From DASTOB01 sp035720425 (GTDB lineage Bacteria > Chloroflexota > Limnocylindria > Limnocylindrales > CSP1-4): 64,000 bases of DNA. This document shows, in pieces, positions 44,121-53,190 of the stretch. Where the stretch lies: contig DASTOB010000061.1 of NCBI GenBank assembly GCA_035720425.1, positions 32,306-96,305 of the forward strand, read 5' to 3'. Below the pieces are notes generated by a model. The model did not search any database. It worked only from the letters and a program-made list of their open reading frames with translations, and was not told the DNA's origin. The position numbers were made by a program, and so were the translations under genes. The stretch's first letter is position 1. Every line of letters starts with the position of its first letter.

Positions 44121-44941
44121 CCGATCAGCCGGGTCCGATCGTCCGCGTCGCCCGCCTGTCCTACTTCTTCCCGGCGCACAACGAAGAGGCGAACCTCGCA
44201 CCGCTCGTCGAGGAGGCGCTCGCGACGCTGCCGACGCTGGCCGAGGAGTTCGAGGTCATCATCGTCGACGACGGCTCGCGCGACGCCACGCCGCGCCTGG
44301 CGGACGAGCTGGCGGCGGCGCATCCGGGTGTCGTCCGGGCCGTCCACCACCCGACCAACCGCGGCTACGGGGGGGCGCTCCGGTCCGGCTTCGCCGCCGC
44401 CCGCCATGACCTCGTTGCGTTCACCGACGGCGACCGCCAGTTCCGCGTCGCCGACCTCGGCCGGCTGACCGCCCGCCTCGCGGAGCCGGACGAGCCGGAC
44501 GTCGTGGCCGGCTATCGGATCCGGCGGGCCGACCCCCTCGTCCGGACGGTCTACGCCCGCCTGTACCGGCTCGCCAACCGGCTGTTCTTCGGCCTTCGTG
44601 TGCGCGACGTCGACTGTGCCTGCAAGCTCTTCCGGCGCCCCGCGCTCGACGGCCTGCGGGTCGAGTCCGGGGGCGCGTTCTTCTCGGCGGAGCTGCTCAT
44701 CAAGCTTCGGGCATCCGGCCGTCGCGTCGTCGAGGTCGGCGTACCGCACTACCCGCGCACGGCCGGGTCGCCGACGGGAGCGCGGCCGTCCGTCGTGCTC
44801 CGGGCGGTGAAGGACTTCTGGAGCCTGCGCCTGCGCCTGTGGGCGGCCCCGCGTCGGGCGCTCGGCCGCGGTGCGCCGATCCTCGGCAGGCCCATCCCCG
44901 GTGACGCCGCCGCCCCGGAGCCGGAGCAGCCCGCGACCTGA
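44117..44941 (+). CDS. GT2 glycosyltransferase, Dpm1-like (polyprenyl-phosphate mannose synthase)
   Basis: 274 residues, no membrane segments. LSYFFPAHNEEANL, FEVIIVDDGSRDATP, PTNRGYGGALRSGF, FTDGDRQFRVADL and DVDCACKLFRR are the Dpm1/GT2 signature blocks (nucleotide-sugar DD and the acceptor-site D-x-Q-type motif, here DGDRQF). Dpm1 charges a polyprenyl phosphate with mannose (or glucose) from a nucleotide sugar on the inner face, supplying GT-C enzymes. Its place beside three GT-C proteins fits that role. ATGA overlap with the previous gene. Confidence 0.87.
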   Translation: MTDQPGPIVRVARLSYFFPAHNEEANLAPLVEEALATLPTLAEEFEVIIVDDGSRDATPRLADELAAAHPGVVRAVHHPTNRGYGGALRSGFAAARHDLVAFTDGDRQFRVADLGRLTARLAEPDEPDVVAGYRIRRADPLVRTVYARLYRLANRLFFGLRVRDVDCACKLFRRPALDGLRVESGGAFFSAELLIKLRASGRRVVEVGVPHYPRTAGSPTGARPSVVLRAVKDFWSLRLRLWAAPRRALGRGAPILGRPIPGDAAAPEPEQPAT

Positions 44942-44942
44942 C

Positions 44943-45524
44943 CTAGCTGCCGCGCGAGCCCTCTCGCGGGTCCGCCCCCGGGTCCGTCTCGAGCGAGTTG
45001 ACGAAGTCGCGGAATACGTCGAGCCGCGGATCGACGATCGTCTCGCCGGTGGCCTCGAGCGCGGCGCCGCTCGTCGCCCCGCCCTCCTCGTCGTCGTCCG
45101 CCACCGCGTCGCCGCCCAGACCGGCCTGGTCGAGCACCGCCTCGGCCGCGAAGATCCGGATGCCGGAGCGGACCGCCAGCGCGAGCGCGTCCGACGGACG
45201 CGAATCGATCTCCACCGTCCGGCCGCCGAGCTCGAGGTAGAGCCGCGCGTGGAACGTTTCCTCGGCGAGTGTCGAGATCACGACCCGATCGACCCGGACC
45301 CCGATCTCCTCGAGGACGCTCGCGAACAGGTCGTGCGTGAGCGGCCGCTCCGGGACGAGCCCCTGGAGCTTCATCGCGATCGCACTCGCCTCCCACGGAC
45401 CGATCCAGATCGGGAGATAGCGATCCCGGTCCGTCTCCTTGAGGATGACCACGTGGCGGCTCGAGAGCATGTGCACGCGCACGCTCTCGACGACCATCTC
45501 GACCAGCTCGTCCGGCCCGGCCAT
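44943..45524 (-). CDS. Bifunctional nuclease-domain (BFN, DUF151) protein
   Basis: 193 residues. The BFN domain is recognised by RHVVILKETDRDRYLPIWIGPWEASAIAMKLQG, RPLTHDLFASVLEEIGVRVDRVVI and TVEIDSRPSDALALAVRSG. Plant and Thermotoga members have been described as nucleases; in bacteria the role is poorly known. The C-terminal 60 residues are acidic and probably disordered. A GATAAT -10 six bases before ATG 45524 overlaps the stop codon of the rhomboid gene, so it can be transcribed on its own. Confidence 0.87.
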   Translation of the reverse strand: MAGPDELVEMVVESVRVHMLSSRHVVILKETDRDRYLPIWIGPWEASAIAMKLQGLVPERPLTHDLFASVLEEIGVRVDRVVISTLAEETFHARLYLELGGRTVEIDSRPSDALALAVRSGIRIFAAEAVLDQAGLGGDAVADDDEEGGATSGAALEATGETIVDPRLDVFRDFVNSLETDPGADPREGSRGS

Positions 45525-45530
45525 GGCCGG

Positions 45531-45536
45531 ATTATC
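45531..45536 (-). promoter_or_regulatory. -10 element (GATAAT) for the BFN gene
   Basis: Minus-strand GATAAT ends six bases before ATG 45524 and includes the TAA stop of the upstream rhomboid gene. Same leaderless spacing as otsA and others. Confidence 0.5.
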
Positions 45537-46257
45537 CCACGCCGTACCGGTACGACGGCCCGCGCGGCGGACCGGGCCGGATCGCCCGGATCACGATCGC
45601 CACGACGAAGCCGGCCACGAAGCCGCCGATGTGGGCGAAAAACGCGACACCACCGGCCGCCGTCGACGCCCCGAGGGTGGCGACGCCGTCGATCAACTGG
45701 AGGATGAACCAGAAGCCGAGGACGAGCAGCGCGGGAACCTGGAGCAGCTGGTAGAAGAACCCGAGGAAGACGAGGGTCAGGACGCGGGCATGCGGGAAGA
45801 ACACGAGGTACGCGCCGAGCACCGCGGAGATCGCCCCCGAGGCGCCGACGAGCGGCACCTCCGACGTAGGGTCGACGGCGACCTGGGCGAGTGCCGCGAC
45901 GGCACCGCCGAGCACGTAGAAGGCGACGAAGCCGAGCGCCCCGAAGCGGTCCTCGATGTTGTTGCCGAAGATCCACAGATAGAGCATGTTCCCGATCAGG
46001 TGCAGCCAGCCGCCGTGCAGGAACATGCTGGTCAGGATCCCGAGCATCGCGGTGGACAGGAAGTCGCCGGTCTCCAGCGCGAGGCTGATCCGGGCCGGGA
46101 CCGCGCCGTAGTCGAGGAAAAGCTGTCCGAGGGCGCGCTGGCCGCCGTTGGCCTCGACCCCGAGCTCCCAGCCGAAGGCCACGACACAGGCCGCGATGAT
46201 CGCGATCGTGAGGACCGGGAAGCGGCGGGTCGGGTTCGCGTCCCGAAGCGGGATCAC
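45532..46257 (-). CDS. Rhomboid-family intramembrane serine protease
   Basis: 241 residues, six to seven transmembrane helices. The catalytic serine is Ser140 in LVGASGAISAVLGAY and the catalytic histidine is His209 in FFAHIGGFVAGF; the oxyanion HGGWLHLIGNMLYLWIFG with Asn90 is also complete. Rhomboids cut membrane-spanning substrates. Start GTG 46257 overlaps the stop of the pseudophosphatase/propeller gene, suggesting a shared transcript and possibly a functional link. Confidence 0.93.
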   Translation of the reverse strand: MIPLRDANPTRRFPVLTIAIIAACVVAFGWELGVEANGGQRALGQLFLDYGAVPARISLALETGDFLSTAMLGILTSMFLHGGWLHLIGNMLYLWIFGNNIEDRFGALGFVAFYVLGGAVAALAQVAVDPTSEVPLVGASGAISAVLGAYLVFFPHARVLTLVFLGFFYQLLQVPALLVLGFWFILQLIDGVATLGASTAAGGVAFFAHIGGFVAGFVVAIVIRAIRPGPPRGPSYRYGVG

Positions 46258-48524
46258 GGCGCGGCAGCGGACGCCGCCGGATCGACCGAAGCCGATGGGT
46301 CGACCGATGGCGACGGTGACGGTGACGGCGGCGGCACGTCCGGCACGGGCACGAGCAGCGACTCGTAGACGGCCGTCGCGTCGGCCCACACGAGGACGGA
46401 CGGATCGCCGTCGATCCCCGGACGCACGAACATCCCGCGCAGGTCTTCCCAGGGCGCCACGCCACCCGCCGGCCGGTACTGCTCGATGTACGCCCCGCTC
46501 GCCTTCTCGAAGGCGAGGATGCGGCCGTTCGGCGGGTCGTAGGCGTACAGGAGGCCCTCTCGGCGGCCGGTGCCGGACGTGATCCGCGTGTACGTCGGGG
46601 CCGGGCGGAGGAGCACGTCCGGCGCCTCGTCGACCGCCCAGCCTCCGCTGTTGCCGGACACGAACCGCTCGATGACCCCGTTCTCGATCACGAAGATGTC
46701 GCCGTCGATGTAGAGCGAAGTCATCGTCTCGACCGCGCGGGCGGCGGACAGCCGGCCGGTGGGGCGGGCCGGGAATCCGCTCCCGTCGGCGGCCGGCGCA
46801 TAGGCGAGGATCTGCCGCTCCGAGGGATCGACGACGTAGAGGTTGTAGAGCCCCGCCTCGGAGTCGCGCAGGTACGTCCCGATGTCGCGGATGTCGTCCC
46901 CCCAGCTGGCCTGACCCTGGACGCCGACCAGGGTCGTCGTGCCGGCACCGCTGGCGTCGGACGGGCGCCACCGCCAGAGGAGGTTCTGGTCGTCGAGCAC
47001 GAGCAGGTCCAGGCCCCCGCGCGCGAGAAATCGTGGCGCCCCCTGGACCGAGGCGCCGACGGTCGTCCCGGAGCGATAGATGAGGGCGGCACCGCCGGTC
47101 GCGAGGTCGAGCCGCCACACGCTCGCCGTGCCGCGGTCGAGCACGTACGGGGCACCGTCCGGGCCCTCGATCAGGGCGCCGACGTCCGGCGCCGTGTTCG
47201 TCGTGGGGTCGAGCGGCGGGAACTGGTAGAGCGGGCTCCAGGCCACCGGCACGACCCCATACAGCCGATCGAGGCCCTCGACCACCTGCTCGCGCAGTGG
47301 TGTGATCGTGGCCGCGCCGACGCCGGCGGCGGCCGCCTCGTCGAGTCGGTCGTGGGCGATCGCCAGCTGCTCCAGGGCGCGCGGCGGGTCGTCCTCGACG
47401 AGGTCGATCCCCGGCCCGAAGACCGCCGCAATCGCCTCGCGCGCCTCGCGCAGTGCACGTTCGCCGACCGTCACCGAGCTGATCGCCTCCCTCGGCGCTT
47501 GCCCGCCCAGGACGTACACGCTGACCCCCAGACCCGTCGCCACGACGACGAAGGCGAGGAGGGCGAGGGCGGCCCGGCGCTGCGACTCGCGGCGGGCGGC
47601 GAGCGGCGTCACTCGCCGGTACGCCGTCGGCCGACGAGGCAGGACGTCCTGGACGGCGAAGATCACGCGGTCGAGGGCGGATCCGGCGGCCTCGCGAACG
47701 CGATCGGCACCGGCCTGGACCGCCGCGACGCCGCCGACGACCGGGTCCGCGAGCGGGATCGGCGAGCGGTCCGGCGCTCCGGCCAGCGGCTCCGCCGGCC
47801 GAACCGGAACGAGCGTGCGCTGGCGGTGGGTCGCCGCGACCTCGGTCGCCTCGAAGGCGATCGCCCCATCGCTCCCCGCCCCGTCCGAGGCAACGAACCG
47901 GTGGTGGAGGTGCTCCATCGCGGACTGCGGGTGGAGCGTCAGCATCGCGTCCTTCAGTTCGTCGGGCCCGAGGCGCGCCATGACGTTGGGCGAGACGAGC
48001 ACGAGCGAGTCGCCCACGGCGATCTCGCCGCGCCACACGTCGACCTCGAGCTCGCCGGCCGGCAGGCCTCGCTCGCGATGCGGATCGGGCAGCGTCGACA
48101 GGCGGGCCTGCCGGATGAGGTACGCCTCCGCCGGACCGACGGTCGCGACGTACAGCTCGTTGCCGCGGACCACCGCCACTCCGACCCCGACCGGGCCGTT
48201 GCCGTCCGGGGCATGGCCCAGGCCGAACCGGTCGCGCTGGTGGGCAAGACGCTTGTTGGCCGTCGCGATGGCCTTGGCGAGGCAGACGCGGATCCCGGCC
48301 GACTCGTCGTAGTAGTACTCCTCCTTGATCGTCGCGGCGACGAGGCGGGTGGCCTCGCGGGCCCGGTGGCCGGGGATCCGGCACGAGACGAGCAGGTAGA
48401 GATGGCCCTTCGAACGGGCCATCGAGCCGGTCGACGGCTCGTGCGTGACGATCGTGTCCGGCGAGTCGGACAGCCGATCGGCGGCGGGAACGACGCCGAT
48501 CTTCAGTTGTAGACGGACGGCCAT
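46254..48524 (-). CDS. PP2C-like pseudophosphatase - membrane helix - beta-propeller protein
   Basis: 756 residues from ATG 48524. Residues about 35-225 follow the PP2C pattern, but the metal-binding acids are gone: the DGxGG site reads SCRIPGH, the VGDSR site reads VGPAEAYL, and the final SDG reads SPN. It is therefore probably a non-catalytic fold. A linker leads to one membrane helix (about 333-352, ALALLAFVVVATGLGVSVYVL). The outer part (about 440-735) has repeated strand patterns (APYVLDRGTASVWRLDLATG, LDLLVLDDQNLLWRWRP, LYNLYVVDPSERQILAYAP, GLLYAYDPPNGRILAFE) like a six-bladed propeller. The tail is Pro/Ser-rich. Coupled to the rhomboid gene. Confidence 0.8.
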   Translation of the reverse strand: MAVRLQLKIGVVPAADRLSDSPDTIVTHEPSTGSMARSKGHLYLLVSCRIPGHRAREATRLVAATIKEEYYYDESAGIRVCLAKAIATANKRLAHQRDRFGLGHAPDGNGPVGVGVAVVRGNELYVATVGPAEAYLIRQARLSTLPDPHRERGLPAGELEVDVWRGEIAVGDSLVLVSPNVMARLGPDELKDAMLTLHPQSAMEHLHHRFVASDGAGSDGAIAFEATEVAATHRQRTLVPVRPAEPLAGAPDRSPIPLADPVVGGVAAVQAGADRVREAAGSALDRVIFAVQDVLPRRPTAYRRVTPLAARRESQRRAALALLAFVVVATGLGVSVYVLGGQAPREAISSVTVGERALREAREAIAAVFGPGIDLVEDDPPRALEQLAIAHDRLDEAAAAGVGAATITPLREQVVEGLDRLYGVVPVAWSPLYQFPPLDPTTNTAPDVGALIEGPDGAPYVLDRGTASVWRLDLATGGAALIYRSGTTVGASVQGAPRFLARGGLDLLVLDDQNLLWRWRPSDASGAGTTTLVGVQGQASWGDDIRDIGTYLRDSEAGLYNLYVVDPSERQILAYAPAADGSGFPARPTGRLSAARAVETMTSLYIDGDIFVIENGVIERFVSGNSGGWAVDEAPDVLLRPAPTYTRITSGTGRREGLLYAYDPPNGRILAFEKASGAYIEQYRPAGGVAPWEDLRGMFVRPGIDGDPSVLVWADATAVYESLLVPVPDVPPPSPSPSPSVDPSASVDPAASAAAP

Positions 48525-48641
48525 GCGGGCCTCGTGCGAACGGGCGGGCTCCCGGATGCCGGGGCGGTGCGAAACGGCGGGCGGGACGATCCCGGGTACG
48601 ATCGTCGACGCTCGCCCCGTACTGTCTGGCAGGTGGCCCGG

Positions 48642-48647
48642 ATTATA
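48642..48647 (-). promoter_or_regulatory. Consensus -10 (TATAAT) upstream of the pseudophosphatase gene
   Basis: Minus-strand TATAAT at the end of dciA, about 118 bases before the ATG at 48524. No good -35. It would give this membrane operon its own transcript, separate from dnaN-recF-dciA. Confidence 0.5.
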
Positions 48648-48972
48648 CGGCCGGTCCCTCGCGCCGGACGCGAATGCGGAGGTCCGTGGCCCGAATGCCT
48701 CCGGGGGCGGCTCCGAACGCGGCAAGGAGCTCGGGGCCGCGGAGACGCAGCTCCTGGGCGACGATGGCGGCGTCCGCCTCGACGACGAGCGAGAACCCGT
48801 CGAGCCGGATGAGGCGGCACGCGCCGGATGCCGCGGGCACGCGCTCCGCGACGATCGCCGCGAACGTCGTGATCGCCCGCGCCTCCCGCAGCTCGTCCTC
48901 GAGTCCGAGCCGGCGCGCCGCCTCGGGGATGAGCTCGCCGATCCGTTCCATCGGCCGGCGGCGGCCGCTCAC
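48643..48972 (-). CDS. dciA: DciA-like protein (DUF721), replicative-helicase loader candidate
   Basis: About 109 residues from GTG 48972 (GTGA overlap with recF). The DUF721 core is visible in MERIGELIPEAARRLGLEDELREARAITTFAAIVAERVPAASGACRLIRLDGFSLVVEADAAIVAQELRLR. DciA supports loading of the DnaB helicase in bacteria that lack DnaC/DnaI. Its usual neighbours are recF and gyrB; recF is present but gyrB does not follow. Confidence 0.82.
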   Translation of the reverse strand: MSGRRRPMERIGELIPEAARRLGLEDELREARAITTFAAIVAERVPAASGACRLIRLDGFSLVVEADAAIVAQELRLRGPELLAAFGAAPGGIRATDLRIRVRREGPAV

Positions 48973-50129
48973 TCGGCTCCCGCCCCCACCCGGCCCGCTC
49001 GGCCGGACTGGCGCAGTCGGGCCCCGTCGACGTCGGCCGCCACCTCCCACGTGGTGGCGATCTCGACGAGTCGCGGATCGAGGTCGTCGAGCGTCGTGGT
49101 CGTGACGATGGCCTGCGGCAGGTCGGCGATCCGGCGGACGAGGTGGGCCCGCCGATCCGGATCGAGCTCGGAGAAGACGTCGTCGAGGAGGAGGAGCGGC
49201 GGTCGGCCGTCGAGCGTGGTCAGCAGGTCCAGCTCGGCGAGCTTGAAGGCGAGGATCGCGGTCCGCTGCTGACCCCTCGAGGCGAACGCCGCCAGGTCGC
49301 GACCGTCGATCTCGAACACGAGGTCGTCGCGATGCGGCCCGACGAGCGTGGCGCCGTTCCAGACCTCCTTGTCGGCCGTCTCTGCCAGCCGGCGCGAGAG
49401 CGCGTCCCGGATCGACTCGCCCGGCGCGGCCGGCGCGTTCGTCGCGTAGCGGACGACGAGCCGGCTCCGGGCCGCCTCGTCGGGAGCGATCTCCGCATGC
49501 GCCGCGGCGAGCGGCTCGGCGAGCTCGTCGAGGACCCGCAGTCGATCCTCGACGAGGGCGGCACCGGCCTCGAGGAGCGGCTCGTCCCAGTAGCGGAGCT
49601 CCGCGCGGTCGGCCTCCTCCTCGCGGATCGCGCGAAGGAGGCTGTTGCGCTGCTGAAGGGCGCGGGCGTACGTCGCCTGCTGGGCTCCGTAGGCGGGGAA
49701 GCGTTGCCCGGCCACCTGGTCGAGCGCGGCACGGCGGAGGCCGGGCGACCCGATGACGAGCAGCATCTCCTCCGGCGCGAACAGGACCGTGCGCAGGACG
49801 CCGGACAGGCCGGACGCCCGGCGGGCGACACCGTTGACCCGGATGCGCTTGCGCCCCGCGGCCGCGGACCGGACGAGGCCCACCTCCACGACCTCCGCCC
49901 CAGCCGGCCCGACGCGTCCCTCGATCCGCCCGACGTCGACCCCCCAGCGGATCAGCTCCGCGTCCACGGTGGTCCGATGCGAGCGACCCCAGGCGAGCAC
50001 GACGAGCGCCTCGAGCAGGCTCGTCTTGCCGGCCGCATTGGGCCCCACGATCAGCTGCGGACCGGGACCGAACGTCGCGTCGAGCGCGACGTAGCCGCGG
50101 AAGTCGCGCAGCGTCAGGTCGTGGAGCAC
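48969..50129 (-). CDS. recF: DNA repair and recombination ATPase RecF
   Basis: 386 residues from GTG 50129. N-terminal LRDFRGYVALDATFGPGPQLIVGPNAAGKTS gives the RecF start and Walker A (residues 29-37). The signature FASRGQQRTAILAFKLAELDLL and the Walker B region PPLLLLDDVFSELDPDRRAHLV are in the C-terminal third. RecF promotes RecA loading at ssDNA gaps. It follows dnaN by 16 bases in the classic dnaA-dnaN-recF order. Confidence 0.94.
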   Translation of the reverse strand: MLHDLTLRDFRGYVALDATFGPGPQLIVGPNAAGKTSLLEALVVLAWGRSHRTTVDAELIRWGVDVGRIEGRVGPAGAEVVEVGLVRSAAAGRKRIRVNGVARRASGLSGVLRTVLFAPEEMLLVIGSPGLRRAALDQVAGQRFPAYGAQQATYARALQQRNSLLRAIREEEADRAELRYWDEPLLEAGAALVEDRLRVLDELAEPLAAAHAEIAPDEAARSRLVVRYATNAPAAPGESIRDALSRRLAETADKEVWNGATLVGPHRDDLVFEIDGRDLAAFASRGQQRTAILAFKLAELDLLTTLDGRPPLLLLDDVFSELDPDRRAHLVRRIADLPQAIVTTTTLDDLDPRLVEIATTWEVAADVDGARLRQSGRAGRVGAGAE

Positions 50130-50145
50130 ACCGGCCCGAGGCGTG

Positions 50146-51264
50146 CTAGGACGTCGTCCGAACGGGCATGACGACGTGGACGTAGTGCTCGTCGCCGATC
50201 GGCCGGAAGACGCCGGGCGACAGCGGTCCGTTCAGCTCGAGCGCGAACTGCTCCGCCTCCACGTTGGTCAGCACGTCCGCCAGGTAGCGGGCGTTGAACG
50301 CGATCGTCGTGCCGTCGCCCTCGACGGCCGCCTCGACCTCGCCGACGTGGTCGCCGACCTCCGCGTTGGCGGAGACGACGACCCCGGCATTGCCATCCGC
50401 GCCGACCTGGAGCTTGACGATGTTGGCCGATTCATGGGCGATGAGCGCGGCCGGTCGAACGGCTCGCAGGAGTTCCTCGCGGTCGAGCACCGCGCGGGTG
50501 GTGTGGCTCTGGGGCAGCACCTGCTGGTAGTTCGGGAACTGCCCGTCGATGAGCCGGCTGACGAGGTCGATCCCCTCGAGGTGGAAGAGGATCTGGTTCT
50601 TCGCCGTCGCGAGCACGATCTCGACCGGATCGTCGACGTCGGCGAGGACCCTGGTCAGCTCGTTGAGCGCTCGGGCCGGGATCACCACGCTCGTCTCCGG
50701 TACCGGGTCGAGGACCGGGATCGTCTTGACCGCGATGCGGTAGTTGTCGGCCGCGGCGAGGGTGACCGTGTCGCCTTCGAACCGGGCGAGCACGCCGGTC
50801 AGGATCGGCCGCGCCTCGTCACTCGCCGCCGCGAAGGCCGTCTCCTCGAGCGCCTGGCGGAGGACGTTCTGGGCGATCCGCGTGGTCGGCCGCTCGCCGG
50901 CCGTCTGGATCGACGGGAACTCGTCGGCGTCGATGCCCTTGAGGTGCGACTCGGCCCGGCCGGCGCGCAGATGGAGCGTCTCGCCGGCGGTCAGCTCGAG
51001 CTCGACCTTGTCGCCGCCCTGGAGCGCGTTCACGTAGTCGGTCAGCAGCTTGGCCGGAACCGTCGTCGCGCCGTCGGCATCGATCTTGCCGGGAACCCAG
51101 TAGGTGATCCCGATCTCGAGGTTCGTCGCGGTCAGCTTGAGCCCGGCGTCCTCGGTCTTGAGCAGGACGTTGGCGAGCACCGGCAACGTGCTCCGCGTCG
51201 ACACCGCCCGGCTCACCACCGACAGGCCGCGCGCCAGGTTCTCCTGCATGACCGATAGCTTCAC
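50146..51264 (-). CDS. dnaN: DNA polymerase III sliding clamp (beta subunit)
   Basis: 372 residues from GTG 51264. Opens MKLSVMQENLARGLSVVSRAVSTRSTLPVLANVLLKTED as in the family, contains ARPILTGVLARFEGDTVTLAAADNYRIAVK, and ends YVHVVMPVRTTS (the usual VMPMR-type C-terminus). The clamp encircles DNA and tethers polymerase. Separated from dnaA by the 318-base origin candidate. Confidence 0.96.
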   Translation of the reverse strand: MKLSVMQENLARGLSVVSRAVSTRSTLPVLANVLLKTEDAGLKLTATNLEIGITYWVPGKIDADGATTVPAKLLTDYVNALQGGDKVELELTAGETLHLRAGRAESHLKGIDADEFPSIQTAGERPTTRIAQNVLRQALEETAFAAASDEARPILTGVLARFEGDTVTLAAADNYRIAVKTIPVLDPVPETSVVIPARALNELTRVLADVDDPVEIVLATAKNQILFHLEGIDLVSRLIDGQFPNYQQVLPQSHTTRAVLDREELLRAVRPAALIAHESANIVKLQVGADGNAGVVVSANAEVGDHVGEVEAAVEGDGTTIAFNARYLADVLTNVEAEQFALELNGPLSPGVFRPIGDEHYVHVVMPVRTTS

Positions 51265-51582
51265 GGTGGGCTCACTCCGTCGTCGTGTGTGTATCTTCGT
51301 CCTAATCTTCTCACTCCGTCATCACCCTCATCATGGTGTGGATGTCGTGGATCGGCCCGTTCGATCGAGCGCGGTCGGCCGGTGGACGACCGGGCCGGGA
51401 CGGTTGACGGGGCGCGTTCGAATGGGGAGCGGGGCCGGGATGGCCGGTGGACGGCGAGGGCGAATCCCCGCCCGGCGACCGGGAGATGTCCACAGCCCCC
51501 ATCGGTTGTCCACCGTTTCGGGGGGGTTATCCACACATGGCGCGTCAGAAAGGCCCGGCGAGGGCCTCGCCCGGGAGCCCGA
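51265..51582. other. oriC candidate between dnaA and dnaN
   Basis: 318 non-coding bases. A perfect DnaA box TTATCCACA is at 51527-51535. Looser boxes are ATGTCCACA (51486-51494), TTGTCCACC (51506-51514) and, on the other strand, ACATCCACA (51345-51337). The stretch 51286-51330 (around gtgtatcttcgtcctaatcttctc) is the least GC-rich part and could be the unwinding site. The phrase ctcactccgtc occurs twice within it. Position beside dnaA and the box cluster support an origin; nothing here proves firing. Confidence 0.7.
51527..51535 (+). promoter_or_regulatory. Consensus DnaA box
   Basis: TTATCCACA matches the consensus at all nine bases, about 45 bases from the dnaA stop, within the oriC candidate. 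Confidence 0.75.
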
Positions 51583-52950
51583 TCAGTCGGCGTAGATCAG
51601 CTCACGAACCGCTGCGATCTCGCGCCGCAGCTCGTCGTTGACCGCCGATTCGCGGGTGATCTTGTCGCACGCGTGAAGGACCGTGGAGTGGTCCCGCCCG
51701 CCGAGCTCGGCCCCGATCCGGAGGAGCGATACGTCCGTCTCCTCGCGCATGAGGAACATGGCGATCTGGCGGGGCATGACGATCGCCTTGTCGCGCTTCT
51801 GGCCGCGCAGCGCGTCCATCTGGACCCCGTAGTAGTCGGCGACCGCCTTGGCGATCCGCTCCGGCGTGACCTGCCGCTTCTTGGGGTTGTAGAGGACGTT
51901 CGACAGGACCGCCTGAGCGAGCTCGATCGAGATCGGCATGGCGCCCATGCTCGCGTAGGCCACGATCCGGTTGAGCGCCCCCTCGAGTTCGCGGATGTTG
52001 CTCACGACCTTGCGCGCGATGAACTCGATCACGTCGCTCGTGATCGGGACCGCGCCCTCCTCCGCCTTGGCCCGCAGGATCGCGATGCGCGTCTCGAGGT
52101 CCGGCGCGGTGAGATCCGCGATGAGTCCCCACTCGAACCGGCTGCGCAGCCGCTCCTCGAGGGTCAGGATCGCCTTCGGTGGGCGGTCCGAGCTGAGCAC
52201 GATCTGCTTGCCGTCCTCGTGGATCGCATTGAACGTGTGGAAGAACTCCTCCTGGGTCCGCTCCTTGTCGGCGATGAACTGGATGTCGTCGATGAGGAGC
52301 AGGTCGATCCGCCGGTAGCGGGCGCGGAAGTCATCGATCTTGCCCTGCTGGATCGAGGTGATGAACTCGTTCGTGAACTTCTCGCTCGTGGCATAGACGA
52401 CGCGTTTGCGCGGGAACTTGGCGATGACCTGGTTCCCGATCGCGTGCATGAGGTGGGTCTTGCCGAGCCCCACGCCGCCGTACAAGAAGAGTGGGTTGTA
52501 GGCGTGCCCGGGGCGCTCCGCGACGGACAGGCTGGCGGCGTGGGCGAGGCGGTTGGCGGAGCCGACGATGAAGTTCGAGAACGTATAGCGCGGGTTGAGG
52601 TTCGTCGAACCCCCCTCGCCGCCGACGCGCGTCGGCTCGAGCCGCACGTGTGGTGCCGGCTGGGTGGGGGCGGTGCCGTCCGATCCGTTCGACGTGGCCG
52701 GGTCGACGACGAGGACGACGAACTCCACCTGGACGCTGTAGCCGACGATCCGGGCGAGGGTCTGGCTGATCAGGGAGCGGTACCGGTTCTCGAGCCAGTC
52801 CTTGGCGAAGCCGTTCGGGACGGCGATCCGGAAGCGCTGCTCGTCGACGTCGACGAGGCTCGTGTCGCGCAGCCAGGTCTCGAAGTTCGCGGGCGACAGC
52901 GATACCTGAAGTTCGCCGAGGGCGGCCCGCCAGACCTGCTTCGCGTCCAT
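51583..52950 (-). CDS. dnaA: Chromosomal replication initiator DnaA
   Basis: 455 residues from ATG 52950. Domain I (1-75) includes [47 protein letters not shown]. Domain II is a short linker. Domain III has [22 protein letters not shown], Walker [10 protein letters not shown] (158-166), Walker [11 protein letters not shown], and the sensor/arginine-finger regions [17 protein letters not shown]. Domain IV ends with [15 protein letters not shown], the DnaA-box recognition signature. Orientation away from rpmH and toward oriC-dnaN is the standard arrangement. Confidence 0.97.
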   Translation of the reverse strand: MDAKQVWRAALGELQVSLSPANFETWLRDTSLVDVDEQRFRIAVPNGFAKDWLENRYRSLISQTLARIVGYSVQVEFVVLVVDPATSNGSDGTAPTQPAPHVRLEPTRVGGEGGSTNLNPRYTFSNFIVGSANRLAHAASLSVAERPGHAYNPLFLYGGVGLGKTHLMHAIGNQVIAKFPRKRVVYATSEKFTNEFITSIQQGKIDDFRARYRRIDLLLIDDIQFIADKERTQEEFFHTFNAIHEDGKQIVLSSDRPPKAILTLEERLRSRFEWGLIADLTAPDLETRIAILRAKAEEGAVPITSDVIEFIARKVVSNIRELEGALNRIVAYASMGAMPISIELAQAVLSNVLYNPKKRQVTPERIAKAVADYYGVQMDALRGQKRDKAIVMPRQIAMFLMREETDVSLLRIGAELGGRDHSTVLHACDKITRESAVNDELRREIAAVRELIYAD

Positions 52951-53173
52951 TCGATCGATGCCTGACCTTGTGCGCAACGGCTTCCGTGAACCGGGATCGG
53001 GAGCGCGGGAATCCGGGGCCGCGAGCGTCGCGATGTGGGGCCATTCGGCTGCCGCGATGCTGTACGTCCGAGGGTTCCCGGTGGTCGATGTCCGGGTTAC
53101 CCGCGAGCGTCCCGGCGCCGAGGGCCCGGAGAGGATAGCACCGCGCCGCGGGCTCCCGCAAGGCAATCCGCAC

Positions 53174-53190
53174 ATACTCCACGGGAGTAT
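53174..53190. promoter_or_regulatory. Inverted repeat ATACTCC-acg-GGAGTAT upstream of dnaA
   Basis: Perfect seven-base arms with a three-base centre, 224 bases before the dnaA start and 115 before the rpmH -35. Possible operator. No matching second copy was noticed in the window. Confidence 0.35.
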
